This document shows, piece by piece, positions 38,195-49,200 of a stretch of 64,000 bases of DNA. How positions within the stretch are numbered: the first letter of the stretch is position 1; each line of letters starts with the position of its first letter. Both the position numbers and the translations under genes were made by a program. Under the pieces are notes generated by a model that had not been told where the DNA came from, did no database searches, and was given only the letters and a program-made list of their open reading frames with translations. Origin of the DNA: Aliivibrio sifiae (lineage in GTDB: Bacteria > Pseudomonadota > Gammaproteobacteria > Enterobacterales > Vibrionaceae); the NCBI RefSeq assembly GCF_002954705.1, contig NZ_MSCO01000001.1, positions 577,742 to 641,741 of the forward strand, read 5' to 3'.

Positions 38195-39247
38195 ATGTTG
38201 TCTATTTTAAATTTAAGTCCATTAACGCAAAAGAAAGTTCAACGATTTAAAGGTATAAAACGCGGTTATTGGTCTTTTCTTATTTTATCTTTGCTATTGG
38301 TACTATCGATTTTTGCTGAAGTTTTTGTTAACAGCCGAGCTTTACTTGTTAGCTACCAAGGTCAGTGGCATTTCCCGACGTATGGTGATGTGAAATCAGG
38401 AGACACCTTTGGCTTAGGGTATGCTCATGAAACCAATTACAGAGAATTGCAGCTTAAGTTTGAACAAGAGAGCGAAGGCAATTTTGTCATTATGCCAATA
38501 GTGCCTTGGAACCCTTATGAGCAAGATTTCTCTGGCGATTTTCCACCGACAGAGCCAAGTATCGAAGGAAAACATTACCTAGGCACAGATACCATTGGAC
38601 GAGATATTTTATCGCGCCTGACTTATGGTTTTAGGATTGCGATGGGCTTTGCGCTGATTACGTTAGTGATCTCGTATGCGATAGGGGTCTCTGTTGGCTG
38701 TGCGATGGGTTTCTTTGGTGGAAAGTTCGATCTATTTTTCCAACGCTTTATTGAAATTTGGTCTATGGTGCCATTTTTATACGTCATCATGATTTTAGTC
38801 TCGATAATGAAACCAAGCTTTATGCTCTTTACCTTAATTAACGTTATGTTTGGTTGGATGGGAATGACATGGTATATGCGAACCATGACCTATAAAGAAA
38901 AATCCAGAGAATATGTGATGGCAGCGAAAGCGCTAGGTGCGTCTAATTCTCGTATTTTATTTCATCATATTTTGCCTAATACCATGGTCATGATCGTGAC
39001 ATTAGCACCATTCACTATTGTTGCTAATATCACAGCACTAACAGCATTAGATTATTTAGGGTTAGGACTTATGCCTCCGACGCCAAGTTGGGGAGAACTA
39101 TTGCAACAAGGTAAATCTAATTTAGATTCACCTTGGATCGCTACTTCGGTTGTGACTGCTATTGTTACTGTATTAATTATGGTGACTTTTATTGGGGAGG
39201 GGATACGTGAAGCTTTTGACCCTAAGAAACATACTCGATATGAGTAG
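38195..39247 (+). CDS. Peptide ABC transporter permease, YejE-like
   Basis: A 350-residue permease with the YejE-type extended N-terminus: FKGIKRGYWSFLILSLLL, ALLVSYQGQWHFPTY, then HYLGTDTIGRDILSRL and the C-terminal LTALDYLGLGLMPPTPSWGE and GEGIREAFDPKKHTRYE. Pairs with the YejB-like protein. Very short spacing to both neighbours (2 nt and about 50 nt) marks the same operon. Confidence 0.87.
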   Translation: MLSILNLSPLTQKKVQRFKGIKRGYWSFLILSLLLVLSIFAEVFVNSRALLVSYQGQWHFPTYGDVKSGDTFGLGYAHETNYRELQLKFEQESEGNFVIMPIVPWNPYEQDFSGDFPPTEPSIEGKHYLGTDTIGRDILSRLTYGFRIAMGFALITLVISYAIGVSVGCAMGFFGGKFDLFFQRFIEIWSMVPFLYVIMILVSIMKPSFMLFTLINVMFGWMGMTWYMRTMTYKEKSREYVMAAKALGASNSRILFHHILPNTMVMIVTLAPFTIVANITALTALDYLGLGLMPPTPSWGELLQQGKSNLDSPWIATSVVTAIVTVLIMVTFIGEGIREAFDPKKHTRYE

Positions 39248-39296
39248 TTCTACTTAATCGTTTAATGGAATGAATAATAAAAATAGGAAGGGATTT

Positions 39297-41141
39297 ATGA
39301 CGATAAAAAAGAGACTGGTATTGCTGTCAGCATCAACTGCCGCTTTATTCAGTATAAATGTATTTTCGGCCGATCTTCCAGCCAATCTTGAATGGAAAAC
39401 AAATGATAGCGCGCCAACGTTTGCGTCTTCTCAAGCTACATTTGGTGGTACCTTTCGGACCTATACATTAAGTTTTCCACAGACTTTTAGAACAGTAGGG
39501 CCTGATTCTAATGGATCATTCAGAGCATGGATTTTAGAAGCTAACTTACCACCGTTAATTAAACACCCTAATACCAATGAATGGTTACCAGGCCTTGCTC
39601 AATCATGGGCGTTTGGCGACGATAATAAAACCGTCTACTTTAAGTTAAACCCAAAAGCTACATGGAGTGATGGCAAGCCCGTTACTGCGGACGATTATCA
39701 GTTCATGCTTAAATTAATGCGCTCAACTGACATTGTTGCACCTTGGTACAACGATTTCTTTACTAATGATATTGCAGATATTATTACGTTTGATAAACAC
39801 ACTATCGCAATCGTGTCAGCAAAAGCTCGAAATCGTGATGAGCTTATCGCCTATACCAACTTAATGCCCCGTCCTAAACACTTCTACGGTGAGCCTAAAA
39901 TCGATGAAAATAATGATGGCATTGATGATAAATTCGTCCGTAAATATAACTTTAAACCAGAGCCTGTAACAGGGCCTTACTACATAGATAAAATTAAAAA
40001 AGGGAAGAATATTACCTTTAAACATGTCGGTAAAGATTGGTGGGGCTATGAGAATAAATACAATCAAAACCGTTATAACGTAGAGAAAATTAATATCAAA
40101 GTGATCCGTGATGCGGACATTGCGTTAAAGCATTTTGAAAAAGGTAATTTAGATACGTTTGATTTAGTGCGTCCTGATTTATGGCATGAAAAATCGGAAG
40201 GGAAAAATTACCAAAAAGGCTATATCCAAAAAGCGTGGGTATATAACCAAGCTGCGGTTGGTGCTGGTGGCTTGTGGTTAAATACCTCAAAACCTATGCT
40301 GGATGATATCAATGTTCGTCAAGGCATTATGTATGCGACGGATTTTGACATGATGATAGAGAAGGTGTTACGAGGAGATTATTCTCGTAAGCCAAATGGC
40401 ATGGGGTTTGGTCACCCTGGTTATGATAATACGGAATTAAAAGCGCCTAAGTTCGATGCAAAAAAAGCGATTGGACACTTTGAAAAAGCAGGTTTTAAAA
40501 CGGTAGGTTCTGATGGTATTCGAGTTAATGATAATGGTGAACGGTTAAGTTTTGCAGTGACGTACTCTCAACAATCCTTTACCCCACGAGTTGCTGTATT
40601 AAAAGAACAAGCAAAACAAGCAGGATTAGATCTTGAGCTTAACCTGATTGATGGATCGAGTATGTTTAAATATGTACTTGAGAAAAAACATGATATTTCC
40701 TTCCATAATATGGGAACCGGAGAGATCCCCGCTTACTGGGAATACTTTCACTCAGATAATGCCAATAAACCACAAACCAATCACTTTACTAATTTTTCTT
40801 CACCTGAGTTAGATGCGTTAATCATTTCATTCAAAAATGAGTTTGATATTGAAAAAAAACAAGCACTATCTCGTGAGATCCAGCAAGTTATAGCTGATGC
40901 AAACGTGATAGTTCCGGGCTATATGGTGCCTTATGCTCGTGCGGGTTATTGGCGTTGGATTAAATTACCAGAGCAAATAGCAACGAAGCAGACGGGATAT
41001 TTATTTCATGGTTGGGGATTCTCTCAAACCTTCAGTACTTTTTGGATTGATGAAAAAACCAAGAAAGAAACTAAAGCGGCAATGAAGTCAGATAAAACGT
41101 TTGAACCAGTCATTATTATTGATGAAACCTATAAGCTGTAG
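39297..41141 (+). CDS. Peptide-binding periplasmic protein, YejA-like
   Basis: A 614-residue family 5 substrate-binding protein with a signal peptide (MTIKKRLVLLSASTAALFSI, cleavage near NVFSA). The start of the mature part, ATFGGTFRTYTLSFPQTFRT, is typical of YejA, as is LPPLIKHPNTNEWLPGLAQS. I start at ATG 39297, which has GGAAGGG in front; an ATG at 39270 is in frame with no site. It supplies oligopeptides to the YejB/YejE-like permeases. Confidence 0.87.
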   Translation: MTIKKRLVLLSASTAALFSINVFSADLPANLEWKTNDSAPTFASSQATFGGTFRTYTLSFPQTFRTVGPDSNGSFRAWILEANLPPLIKHPNTNEWLPGLAQSWAFGDDNKTVYFKLNPKATWSDGKPVTADDYQFMLKLMRSTDIVAPWYNDFFTNDIADIITFDKHTIAIVSAKARNRDELIAYTNLMPRPKHFYGEPKIDENNDGIDDKFVRKYNFKPEPVTGPYYIDKIKKGKNITFKHVGKDWWGYENKYNQNRYNVEKINIKVIRDADIALKHFEKGNLDTFDLVRPDLWHEKSEGKNYQKGYIQKAWVYNQAAVGAGGLWLNTSKPMLDDINVRQGIMYATDFDMMIEKVLRGDYSRKPNGMGFGHPGYDNTELKAPKFDAKKAIGHFEKAGFKTVGSDGIRVNDNGERLSFAVTYSQQSFTPRVAVLKEQAKQAGLDLELNLIDGSSMFKYVLEKKHDISFHNMGTGEIPAYWEYFHSDNANKPQTNHFTNFSSPELDALIISFKNEFDIEKKQALSREIQQVIADANVIVPGYMVPYARAGYWRWIKLPEQIATKQTGYLFHGWGFSQTFSTFWIDEKTKKETKAAMKSDKTFEPVIIIDETYKL

Positions 41142-41195
41142 CGCTTATTCTTATAAATTAATGGCTAGGAGAGGGATCTCTTAGCTAGAAAATAA

Positions 41196-41361
41196 TAATA
41201 CCAATTCCATTAATTATCTAATCATTATTACTGGTTAAATCACTCAATAGTTGCGTTAAAAATTATTCTTGTAGAATAACTACTTATAAGATTTTTTGCC
41301 TTACTCTTAAGTGATTTTTCTGCGTAATAAATAGATCATCTAATTAGTTACATTGGTATAA
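41196..41361. repeat. MITE-like palindromic repeat element (~165 bp)
   Basis: Imperfect terminal inverted repeats: TAATACCAATTCCATTAATT at the left end and, read from the right end inward, TATACCAATGTAACTAATTA. The interior also shows imperfect dyad symmetry (AAATCACTCAATAG against AAATCACTTAAGAG; TTATTC-TTG-TAGAATAA at the centre), so the whole element can fold into one long hairpin. It has no ORF. It lies between the YejA-like and first ATPase genes of one operon. From memory similar ACCAATTCCATTAATTA repeats are dispersed in Vibrio genomes. Confidence 0.72.
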
Positions 41362-41381
41362 TAAAAATAGTGAAGAAGCAT

Positions 41382-42389
41382 ATGGAAAGAAAAGTTGTAT
41401 TAGCCGTTGAAGATCTAGTGACAGAGTTTCAAACGGACGAAGGAACAGTTCGAGTGCTTGATGGTGTGAGTTTTCAAGTACCTAAAGGTAAAACTATTGG
41501 GATTGTTGGTGAATCGGGCTGCGGAAAAAGCGTCACGTCCATGTCTATTATGGGCTTACTGCCTAAGCCTTACGGTAATGTGGTTGGTGGTCGTATCTTA
41601 TACGGAGATATCGATCTGGTTCAATTAAGTACCGATAAATTATATGAAATGCGAGGTAACCGTATTTCAATGATTTTCCAAGATCCCATGACAGCATTAA
41701 ACCCTGTACATACCATTGGAAAGCAAATTAATGAAGTATTAGAGCTTCATCGTCCTGATTTAGATAAAAAACAGCGTTTAGCATATTCAATTGAAATGCT
41801 TGAAAAAGTAGGAATGCCCTCACCAGAAACGCGATTGCACGAATATCCACATAATCTATCTGGTGGTATGCGCCAACGAGTCATGATAGCAATAGCTCTT
41901 GCTTGTGAGCCTGATATTTTGATTTGTGATGAGCCAACGACTGCACTAGATGTGACTATCCAAGCTCAGATTTTAGAGTTAATGAAAAAACTGCAAGATG
42001 AAACGGGTATGTCGATTATTTTTATTACTCATGATTTAGGCGTTGTTGCTGAAATATGTGATGAAGTAGTCGTGATGTATGCAGGAAGGGTAGCTGAACA
42101 AGCTGGTATTTTTGAATTATTTGATAACCCTAGTCACCCATATACAAAAGGACTAATGTCCTCAATGCCTAGCTTGAGTCTTCAGCCAAAAACAGAGCTT
42201 GAAACCATCCAAGGTACCGTACCTTCCTTAAGTGAAATGCCAAGCGGTTGTCGTTTTTCAACTCGTTGTAAATACAAGCAAGAGAAATGCGAGTCGGAAG
42301 TACCTATGATGAGCGAAATCAGCTTATTACACCAAGTGAGTTGTCATTTTAGTAATGCATTATCGATCAGTACTGAGGAGATAAAATGA
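41382..42389 (+). CDS. Peptide ABC transporter ATPase, DppD/OppD-like
   Basis: A 335-residue ATPase with Walker [10 protein letters not shown], signature [12 protein letters not shown], Walker [13 protein letters not shown], and the C-terminal oligopeptide ABC domain with Cys-rich motif ([15 protein letters not shown]). It takes the N-terminal half of what is a fused two-domain YejF in E. coli; here the two are separate genes. I chose ATG 41382 ([12 protein letters not shown]); GTG 41370 is an alternative. The next gene begins inside its stop (ATGA). The repeat element just upstream separates it from the permease genes. Confidence 0.88.
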   Translation: MERKVVLAVEDLVTEFQTDEGTVRVLDGVSFQVPKGKTIGIVGESGCGKSVTSMSIMGLLPKPYGNVVGGRILYGDIDLVQLSTDKLYEMRGNRISMIFQDPMTALNPVHTIGKQINEVLELHRPDLDKKQRLAYSIEMLEKVGMPSPETRLHEYPHNLSGGMRQRVMIAIALACEPDILICDEPTTALDVTIQAQILELMKKLQDETGMSIIFITHDLGVVAEICDEVVVMYAGRVAEQAGIFELFDNPSHPYTKGLMSSMPSLSLQPKTELETIQGTVPSLSEMPSGCRFSTRCKYKQEKCESEVPMMSEISLLHQVSCHFSNALSISTEEIK

Positions 42390-43354
42390 GTGAATTGTTG
42401 AGTGTTGATGATCTCAAACAGTATTTTTACTCAGGTAAAGGGATCTTTAATAAGGGTTATGTGGTTCATGCGGTTGATGGAGTTTCACTGAGTGTTAATA
42501 AAGGTGAAACGCTTGGGCTTGTGGGGGAGTCTGGTTGTGGAAAAAGTACATTAGGTCGTAGCCTTCTGAAGTTATTTGAGCCAACTTCCGGGCGTATTTT
42601 TTTTGAAGGGCAGGATATTACTCATTTAGGCAATAAAGAAATGCGCTCACTTCGTCAAGAGATACAGATTATCTTTCAGGACCCAACAGAATCATTAAAT
42701 CCTCGTCATACTATTGAAATGATCTTAGAGGAACCTTTTGTTATTCATAATGTTGGGACAAAAGAAGAACGCAAACAGTGGGTAGAAGAGCTATTGATAA
42801 AAGTGGGCTTACCAATAAGTGCTGCAACCCGTTATCCTCATGAGTTTTCTGGTGGGCAGAAACAACGTATTGGAATTGCTAGAGCTATAGCATTGAAACC
42901 AAAGTTAATTGTGTGTGATGAGTCAGTATCTGCATTAGATGTATCTGTTCAAGCGCAAATTGTGAATTTATTATTAGCTTTACAACGAGAGATGAATTTA
43001 GCATTAATTTTTATTGCTCACGATCTTTCGGTGGTTAAGCATATTTCAGATAAAGTTGCGGTAATGTACTTAGGTAAAATAGTGGAATATGGCGACTCAG
43101 AGACGCTTTATCATTTTCCTAAGCATCCTTATACCGAAGCATTATTATCCGCTATACCTGTTTCTCATCCTAGATTCAGGGGGAAAAAACGCATTATTTT
43201 GACTGGCGATGTACCATCACCAATTAACCCTCCCAAAGGCTGTCGATTTTCTACAAGGTGTCCAAAAGCAGAAAAGCAATGTTTTAAAGAGGAACCACAA
43301 AGAAAGATTTTAAATAATGCAGGTCATGAAGTTGCTTGTCATTTATATAAATAA
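42386..43354 (+). CDS. Peptide ABC transporter ATPase, DppF/OppF-like
   Basis: A 322-residue ATPase: Walker [10 protein letters not shown], signature [14 protein letters not shown], Walker [13 protein letters not shown], and the C-terminal Cys-rich motif [15 protein letters not shown]. It starts in the preceding stop codon (ATGA). It completes the five-gene peptide importer. Confidence 0.9.
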   Translation: MSELLSVDDLKQYFYSGKGIFNKGYVVHAVDGVSLSVNKGETLGLVGESGCGKSTLGRSLLKLFEPTSGRIFFEGQDITHLGNKEMRSLRQEIQIIFQDPTESLNPRHTIEMILEEPFVIHNVGTKEERKQWVEELLIKVGLPISAATRYPHEFSGGQKQRIGIARAIALKPKLIVCDESVSALDVSVQAQIVNLLLALQREMNLALIFIAHDLSVVKHISDKVAVMYLGKIVEYGDSETLYHFPKHPYTEALLSAIPVSHPRFRGKKRIILTGDVPSPINPPKGCRFSTRCPKAEKQCFKEEPQRKILNNAGHEVACHLYK

Positions 43355-43424
43355 ATATCTTTTTTGGAACATCTTTTTTTTACTTGTTTTATCCTATAGT
43401 TAATAAAAAAGAATTGAGGATATT

Positions 43425-43751
43425 ATGAAAAAATTACTCGTATTGATTGCCTTTGGAGTATTGGCTGGTTGTTCATCACAAATGCCAGACATGGGAACTG
43501 CAAAACCGGTACATTATCAATGTGAAGAGGGGCGAAATTTTCAAATCACATTCAATGAAGATAAAGCATTATTACAGTTACCAAAAGAAGATTATGCATT
43601 GAAACGTGCAGTATCAGCGTCGGGTATGAAGTATATTTCTGATGATGGGATGCAGGATGTGAGTACTGCAATTACTTTTCTTGGGAAAGGAGATGAGGCA
43701 AGGTTAGAGCTTGGCCGAGAGGTACTAAAGAATTGTATGGTAATGAAATAA
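43425..43751 (+). CDS. mliC: MliC-type membrane-bound lysozyme inhibitor
   Basis: A 108-residue lipoprotein with lipobox LAG-C (C16) and a small MliC domain: HYQCEEGRNFQITF, EDYALKRAVSASGMKY and a second Cys near the C-terminus that would form the disulfide (C-x~70-C). MliC blocks c-type lysozymes in the periplasm or at the outer membrane, which helps survival on animal surfaces. It is a single gene between two converging transcripts. Confidence 0.82.
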   Translation: MKKLLVLIAFGVLAGCSSQMPDMGTAKPVHYQCEEGRNFQITFNEDKALLQLPKEDYALKRAVSASGMKYISDDGMQDVSTAITFLGKGDEARLELGREVLKNCMVMK

Positions 43752-43765
43752 ACAGATTTTGAATA

Positions 43766-43803
43766 AAAATGGCCACGTACTTTAATTAGACGTGGCCATT
43801 TTT
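43766..43803. terminator. Bidirectional terminator between mliC and yitT-like gene
   Basis: 12-bp perfect stem AAATGGCCACGT (43767-43778) with 43790-43801, 11-nt loop, flanked by A- and T-runs. Confidence 0.92.
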
Positions 43804-43825
43804 ATCACTAATGTTCGTTTATCAA

Positions 43826-44434
43826 CTACGAACCATAAACCACAATATAACGATTAGGTTTGTGATTCATAGCAAGAACAATATTTAATACAATGGCGCC
43901 AAGAACCGAAATCACCAATAGCGACGGCGTAATAAAAAAGAAAGAGGCACTTAAAATACAGAAGTCGATCGCCATCTGAACTTTACCAACTGAAATACCA
44001 AATTTTTCTTGGATAAATAGGCACAAAACATTAAATCCACCCAAGCTAGAACGATGTCTAAATAAGATCAACATACCTAACCCCATCAATAATCCACCAG
44101 CAATAGCGCAGTAAATATCATTGATATGATCAACAGATATCATCATATTCAAATGGTCAGTCATGATAGAAACAAGAGCACCAGAAATTAGACTAGTTAA
44201 TGCAAAACGTTTTCCAAATCTCTGCCAAGCTAAGGCGTAAAACGGTAAGTTACATAAAAAGTATAAAATACCAAAGCTGATACCACTCATTTGGCTGATT
44301 AATAAAGCCAAACCCGTTGTGCCGCCTGTAAGTAATTGTGCCGCCTGTAAAAAGAAAACGCCTTGAGAAACGAGAAAGGTGCCAGTCAGGATAGCAATGA
44401 CATCTTCCTTGTGCGTGTGTTTTATTTTTTTCAT
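43826..44434 (-). CDS. YitT family membrane protein
   Basis: A 202-residue inner-membrane protein, five to six hydrophobic segments, with the YitT family pattern (LTGTFLVSQGVFFLQAAQLL, TGGTTGLALLISQMSG, HRSSLGGFNVLCLFIQEKFG). It lacks the C-terminal DUF2179 domain of the longer members. Function unknown. I start at 44434 (MKKIKHTHKED); a TTG at 44464 is possible but has no ribosome-binding site. Confidence 0.78.
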   Translation of the reverse strand: MKKIKHTHKEDVIAILTGTFLVSQGVFFLQAAQLLTGGTTGLALLISQMSGISFGILYFLCNLPFYALAWQRFGKRFALTSLISGALVSIMTDHLNMMISVDHINDIYCAIAGGLLMGLGMLILFRHRSSLGGFNVLCLFIQEKFGISVGKVQMAIDFCILSASFFFITPSLLVISVLGAIVLNIVLAMNHKPNRYIVVYGS

Positions 44435-44697
44435 AACAATAAGTCTATTAACTAATACCAACAAAATAATGCCCGCAAGAATAGTGTGATTTTCAATTTA
44501 TGCAATTGTTGATAGATAAATATGGCAGTGATTTTGTAGTAAACCCTTTACATAGTGTAAAGCTCAATATTGACACTTCTTGAGTCTCATTCATGTTGAT
44601 AATGAGCAATCCTCAACAGAAATAACAAAGAAAAGTACTATTTAGGGTATCTGATCCAGATCAAATTATGTAGAATACGTTGCAGTTAAGACTAGTG

Positions 44698-44713
44698 ACG
44701 TAATCGTTTGCGT
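44698..44713. promoter_or_regulatory. PurR box upstream of glyA
   Basis: ACGTAATCGTTTGCGT matches the PurR consensus ACGCAAACGTTTGCGT at 14 of 16 positions. It lies 49 bp before the glyA start. glyA is a PurR target in E. coli, so control by purine availability is likely here. Confidence 0.78.
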
Positions 44714-44761
44714 CGCTGGGCTATTTTTGGGTTTTATATTTATCTGAGTCAGGAGATACAG

Positions 44762-46012
44762 ATGCTTAAGCGTGATATGAACATTGCAGATTACGATGCA
44801 GACTTGTTTGCAGCAATCCAGGAAGAGACAGTACGTCAAGAAGAGCATATCGAGCTGATTGCTTCTGAAAACTACACTAGCCCACGAGTGATGGAAGCTC
44901 AAGGTTCACAACTAACAAACAAATATGCAGAAGGTTACCCTGGTAAGCGTTACTACGGCGGCTGTGAGTTCGTTGATAAAGTAGAAACACTGGCTATTAA
45001 TCGTGCATGTGAACTGTTTGGTGCTGAATACGCAAACGTACAACCACATTCTGGTTCTCAAGCGAACAACGCAGTTTACATGGCATTACTAAACGCTGGT
45101 GATACCGTGTTAGGTATGAGCCTTGCTCACGGTGGCCACTTAACTCACGGTTCTCCAGTAAACTTCTCTGGTAAGCTTTATAACATCATTCCTTACGGTA
45201 TTGATGAAGCTGGTCAAATTGACTATGAAGAAATGGAAGCACTAGCAGTAGAACATAAACCTAAAATGATCATTGGTGGTTTCTCTGCTTACTCTCAAGT
45301 ATGTGATTGGGCTCGTATGCGTGAAATCGCAGATAAAGTTGGCGCTTACTTCTTCGTAGATATGGCTCACGTAGCAGGTCTTATTGCTGCTGGTGTTTAC
45401 CCTAACCCAGTACCACATGCTCACGTAGTGACAACAACAACTCATAAAACGCTTGCTGGTCCTCGTGGTGGTCTTATCCTTTCTAATGAAGGGGAAGACC
45501 TTTATAAGAAACTAAATTCAGCTGTATTCCCTGGTGGTCAAGGTGGCCCTCTAATGCACGTTATCGCTGGTAAAGCGGTTGCATTTAAAGAAGCACTAGA
45601 GCTAGAATTTAAAGAATACCAAGCGCGCGTTGTTGCTAATGCAAAAGCGATGGTTGCAGAGTTTCTTGCTCGTGGTTACAACATCGTTTCTGGTTCTACT
45701 GAGAACCACTTGTTCCTAGTTGATTTAATCGACAAAGACATCACTGGTAAAGAAGCAGATGCGGCACTAGGTTCAGCTAACATTACCGTTAACAAGAACT
45801 CTGTACCAAACGATCCACGTAGCCCGTTTGTTACTTCAGGTATCCGTGTTGGTTCTCCTTCAATTACTCGCCGTGGTTTCTCTGAAGAAGATGCAAAAAA
45901 CCTTGCGGGCTGGATGTGTGACATTCTAGACAACATGGGTGATGAGTCAGTTATCGAAGCAACTAAAGCGAAAGTATTAGAAATTTGTAAGCGTCTACCT
46001 GTATATGCTTAA
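44762..46012 (+). CDS. glyA: Serine hydroxymethyltransferase
   Basis: PLP enzyme that converts serine and tetrahydrofolate into glycine and methylene-THF. The 416-residue protein begins [16 protein letters not shown] as in E. coli; the PLP lysine is K229 ([14 protein letters not shown]). ATG 44762 has an AGGAG site; the frame upstream to 44708 runs through the PurR box and is not coding. Followed by a terminator at 46041. Confidence 0.97.
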   Translation: MLKRDMNIADYDADLFAAIQEETVRQEEHIELIASENYTSPRVMEAQGSQLTNKYAEGYPGKRYYGGCEFVDKVETLAINRACELFGAEYANVQPHSGSQANNAVYMALLNAGDTVLGMSLAHGGHLTHGSPVNFSGKLYNIIPYGIDEAGQIDYEEMEALAVEHKPKMIIGGFSAYSQVCDWARMREIADKVGAYFFVDMAHVAGLIAAGVYPNPVPHAHVVTTTTHKTLAGPRGGLILSNEGEDLYKKLNSAVFPGGQGGPLMHVIAGKAVAFKEALELEFKEYQARVVANAKAMVAEFLARGYNIVSGSTENHLFLVDLIDKDITGKEADAALGSANITVNKNSVPNDPRSPFVTSGIRVGSPSITRRGFSEEDAKNLAGWMCDILDNMGDESVIEATKAKVLEICKRLPVYA

Positions 46013-46040
46013 TCTCTAAACCTGCTTTAAAGTATTAAGA

Positions 46041-46071
46041 AGGTCAGCCTAGTTAGGCTGGCTTTTTTTTT
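46041..46071 (+). terminator. glyA terminator
   Basis: Stem GTCAGCC (46043-46049) with GGCTGGC (46056-46062), one G-T pair, followed by eight or more T. Confidence 0.85.
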
Positions 46072-46298
46072 GTCTGAAATTTAGTAAATTATTAATAATT
46101 CATTGGTTATTCTGAGTGATTTATATACATAGTGGAAATTAACTTCATATTATTCATGAATTAAATGTAAACTAGATTCTCTTTCATGATTCTTATTCTA
46201 TTTCTGTATTATTTTTGAGAATTGGTGAAAATAAATATGGTATGTTTCGATCTTAGTGAACTGAACGTTTAGTTTCAGCACTTCTAAAAGGTTGAATT

Positions 46299-49200
46299 AT
46301 GAGTAAGAAATTATTATTAGCATCGTTGGTATCAATGCTGCTTACTGGCTGTAATCAAGAAAGTATAGAGTTGGGTGGAGGTACGTCGACTAAGCCTGAA
46401 ACTATTCCGCCGACAGATATTATTCCGCCAGAGCCAACTCCGGATCCAGAACCAGTCACTTATTTTGGTAAATTGACGGCGGGTGGTCAAGTTCTTAAAG
46501 GTGAATTGATTTGTGATGGTGAAGAACTCACAGACGGTACTTTTGAGATCGGTCAGGGGCGATCTTTTGATTGTCAATTGGGTACAGTACAGCTTGGCTC
46601 TTTTACGGCACCAATTCCGAATGTTTCTCGTGTAGCAAGCCCTTCTGATAAGGTTGAGCATTCATTTAACCTTGTAGAGCAGCATGGCGAAAACGTGACT
46701 AAAGTTCTGCAATCGATTAACTCATGTGATGTAGATAACACTATCTGTTTAACAGAGTTTGACTCAATCGATATTCAAGATATCTATTTGATACTTGATG
46801 ATAACGCCGCAGTAACTGAATTTGTGGAGTTAAAAGATCAGCAAACTGAAAGTGAAGCCACTGATGAAGTTGATAAAGCGCCGAGCTCGCATGTCGATGC
46901 TAATGTGAAACCAGAAGAGTCTGAAGGTGTTAGCCCTGATCTTAATTCAGATTTTGTTTCTGCAAGTGCAGAAGAAACGTACGTCTACAAGCCAAGCGTA
47001 GAAAACCAAATCTTAACTGTTGGTAAATTGACAGATATTAATGGTAAAGCATTAAATGGAGTTAGTTTTTTCTCTGATAACTCGAGAGGTGTTACTGGCG
47101 TCTGTGAAGATGGTTCATGTGAAGATGGTTCGTTTAAATATGTTTGGGGTGATAAACTAACTTTTGGTATTGATACGTTTGAGTTTGGTGCGATTAAAGG
47201 GAATAAACTATCGTATAAAATTACCGATGTGACTGATAATGCAGTAACAAAAAATAACATTCAATCGCTTCTTGAGCGTTATGGTGATGTGAGCGGTGAT
47301 AGCTTAGTTATTAGTGAAAATGTCACAGATGTTTTCTCTGAGTACCCTAACGTGATTAATGAATTGATTAATTTTCGATTGCCAAATGGTGGCTTGATTG
47401 AAGGGACGACGGATAAGTACGTGCCTAATGAGTTCAATAGTCAATTTGAGTCAGGATTAACGTCAATTATTGATGCAAAACTAAAGAATAATGCGAGTGA
47501 TTATAAGGTTAAGTCACCTACAGTTTATTCGACGTTAAGTAATGGCACATACGTTACAGATTCTTTAAATTCCATTTTTAATAATGTAGAAACGTTTCAT
47601 GTGTTTCATGATAACCAAGGTGGCTATGGTGCGACAGGCTGGGTTCGTGGTAATCGCGTATTAAACCTGTCGAACCGTGCCTTTCCTGTCATGATGGATC
47701 GTAATGACATTAACCGATTAATTCCGTTTGATAGTGCTCAAGCTTGGACACGAGAAGGTAAACCTTATATCGCAGAATACAAAGATGTGTCGATGCCTAA
47801 TGTACCAACAGTTAAGGATGATACCGCTACTTATGGGTTGCCTTTTGTGGGGGCTGGTGAGATAGGTAAGGGTAAGGTGGTGTTCATGGGGAACTCCATG
47901 TATCCATCAATCCTATCGTGCCCTGATAATTTCTGGGCAAATGGATGGAATGAAGTTCGCGTTAACGCACAATCAAAAGAGTGTACTTCGAATGTAACCG
48001 AATCTGATCCTCGTTCAGATAAAGGTGACATGCAGCGTTACTTTATTAACTTGTTTGATTGGTTTAAAGCTGGTGGTCGCCACAAAGTAGCAACCAATAT
48101 TGATCAAGGTGTATTTGCACAGGCAAATAACGATGCTGGTTTACGTTATGACTTCTTTATTGATGAAACTTATGGATTAAATGTCAGTGAGATTTCAACT
48201 GGTGGCTTTAATTTAGATCCAATAGAAACACCTATTTTGATTCTTCAGGCATACGGTACTCATGGTTCATTTAATAATAATGCAGCAGATTTAAACGATC
48301 CGAAATTAACTCAAAAGGATATTACGGATCTTATTCATTACATAAATGAAGGTGGCAATGTTTTATTTATGGATGGCATCGATACCACTAACCCCGAGCC
48401 GATTGCTCGATTAGCCGATGCGGCAGGTGTTTCACTTGGTGGGCCAAATGTTGCCAATGTCACCCAAAGTAATTGTGATGCTGGCAATAAATATTGCAAC
48501 AAGTCACCAGTATTAAACCAAAAGCAAGAAAAAGACATCGTAGTGCTTCAGCGCTTTGATAATCTAGCTGGAGGTAAGCCTCCATTTACTGTTAATGAGG
48601 GTACAGGGTTTGTAACATGGGCTTCTGCTGCTGATATGTTATCAACCCCATTCCATGTACCAACGTATAGGGTTACCAACAGTGATGGCAGCGAATCGAC
48701 TCATCGAGCACTTATTCGAGTAAATAATGCAGAAGAACGTGAAGCGGCATTTAAAGAGCTAGAAGTAGCATTTCCTGGTACACCGCGTTGTACTCATGAG
48801 TATGAATATGAGTTTAACTGTATTGAAAAACGTTCAGGTACGGGTGTCACTGAACGAGCTTATGGTCGAGCGGATTTTGAACGTATTCAGTTTGAAGTAA
48901 GCAGTATGGTTAAAGCGGCTAGTTTGGGCTCGAACATGCAGGCCTTAGGGGATCATGAGCTTTATTACCGTTCAGGAGGTAAGCAAGGTAAGCGTCTTCC
49001 AATCAATGAGTTAAATCAGACCTATGACAATATGTCTACGTGGTTATGGAACAATAACGATTACCACTATGATGCTGCTGTTGGTCAAGATGAGCTTGGT
49101 TTCAAACGCCTTGTTGAGTACATGAATTGTTATACCAGTGATACTTATGGTGGTAATGCTGAGTGTCCAACGGATCTGAAAACGACGCTCGTGGCGAATA

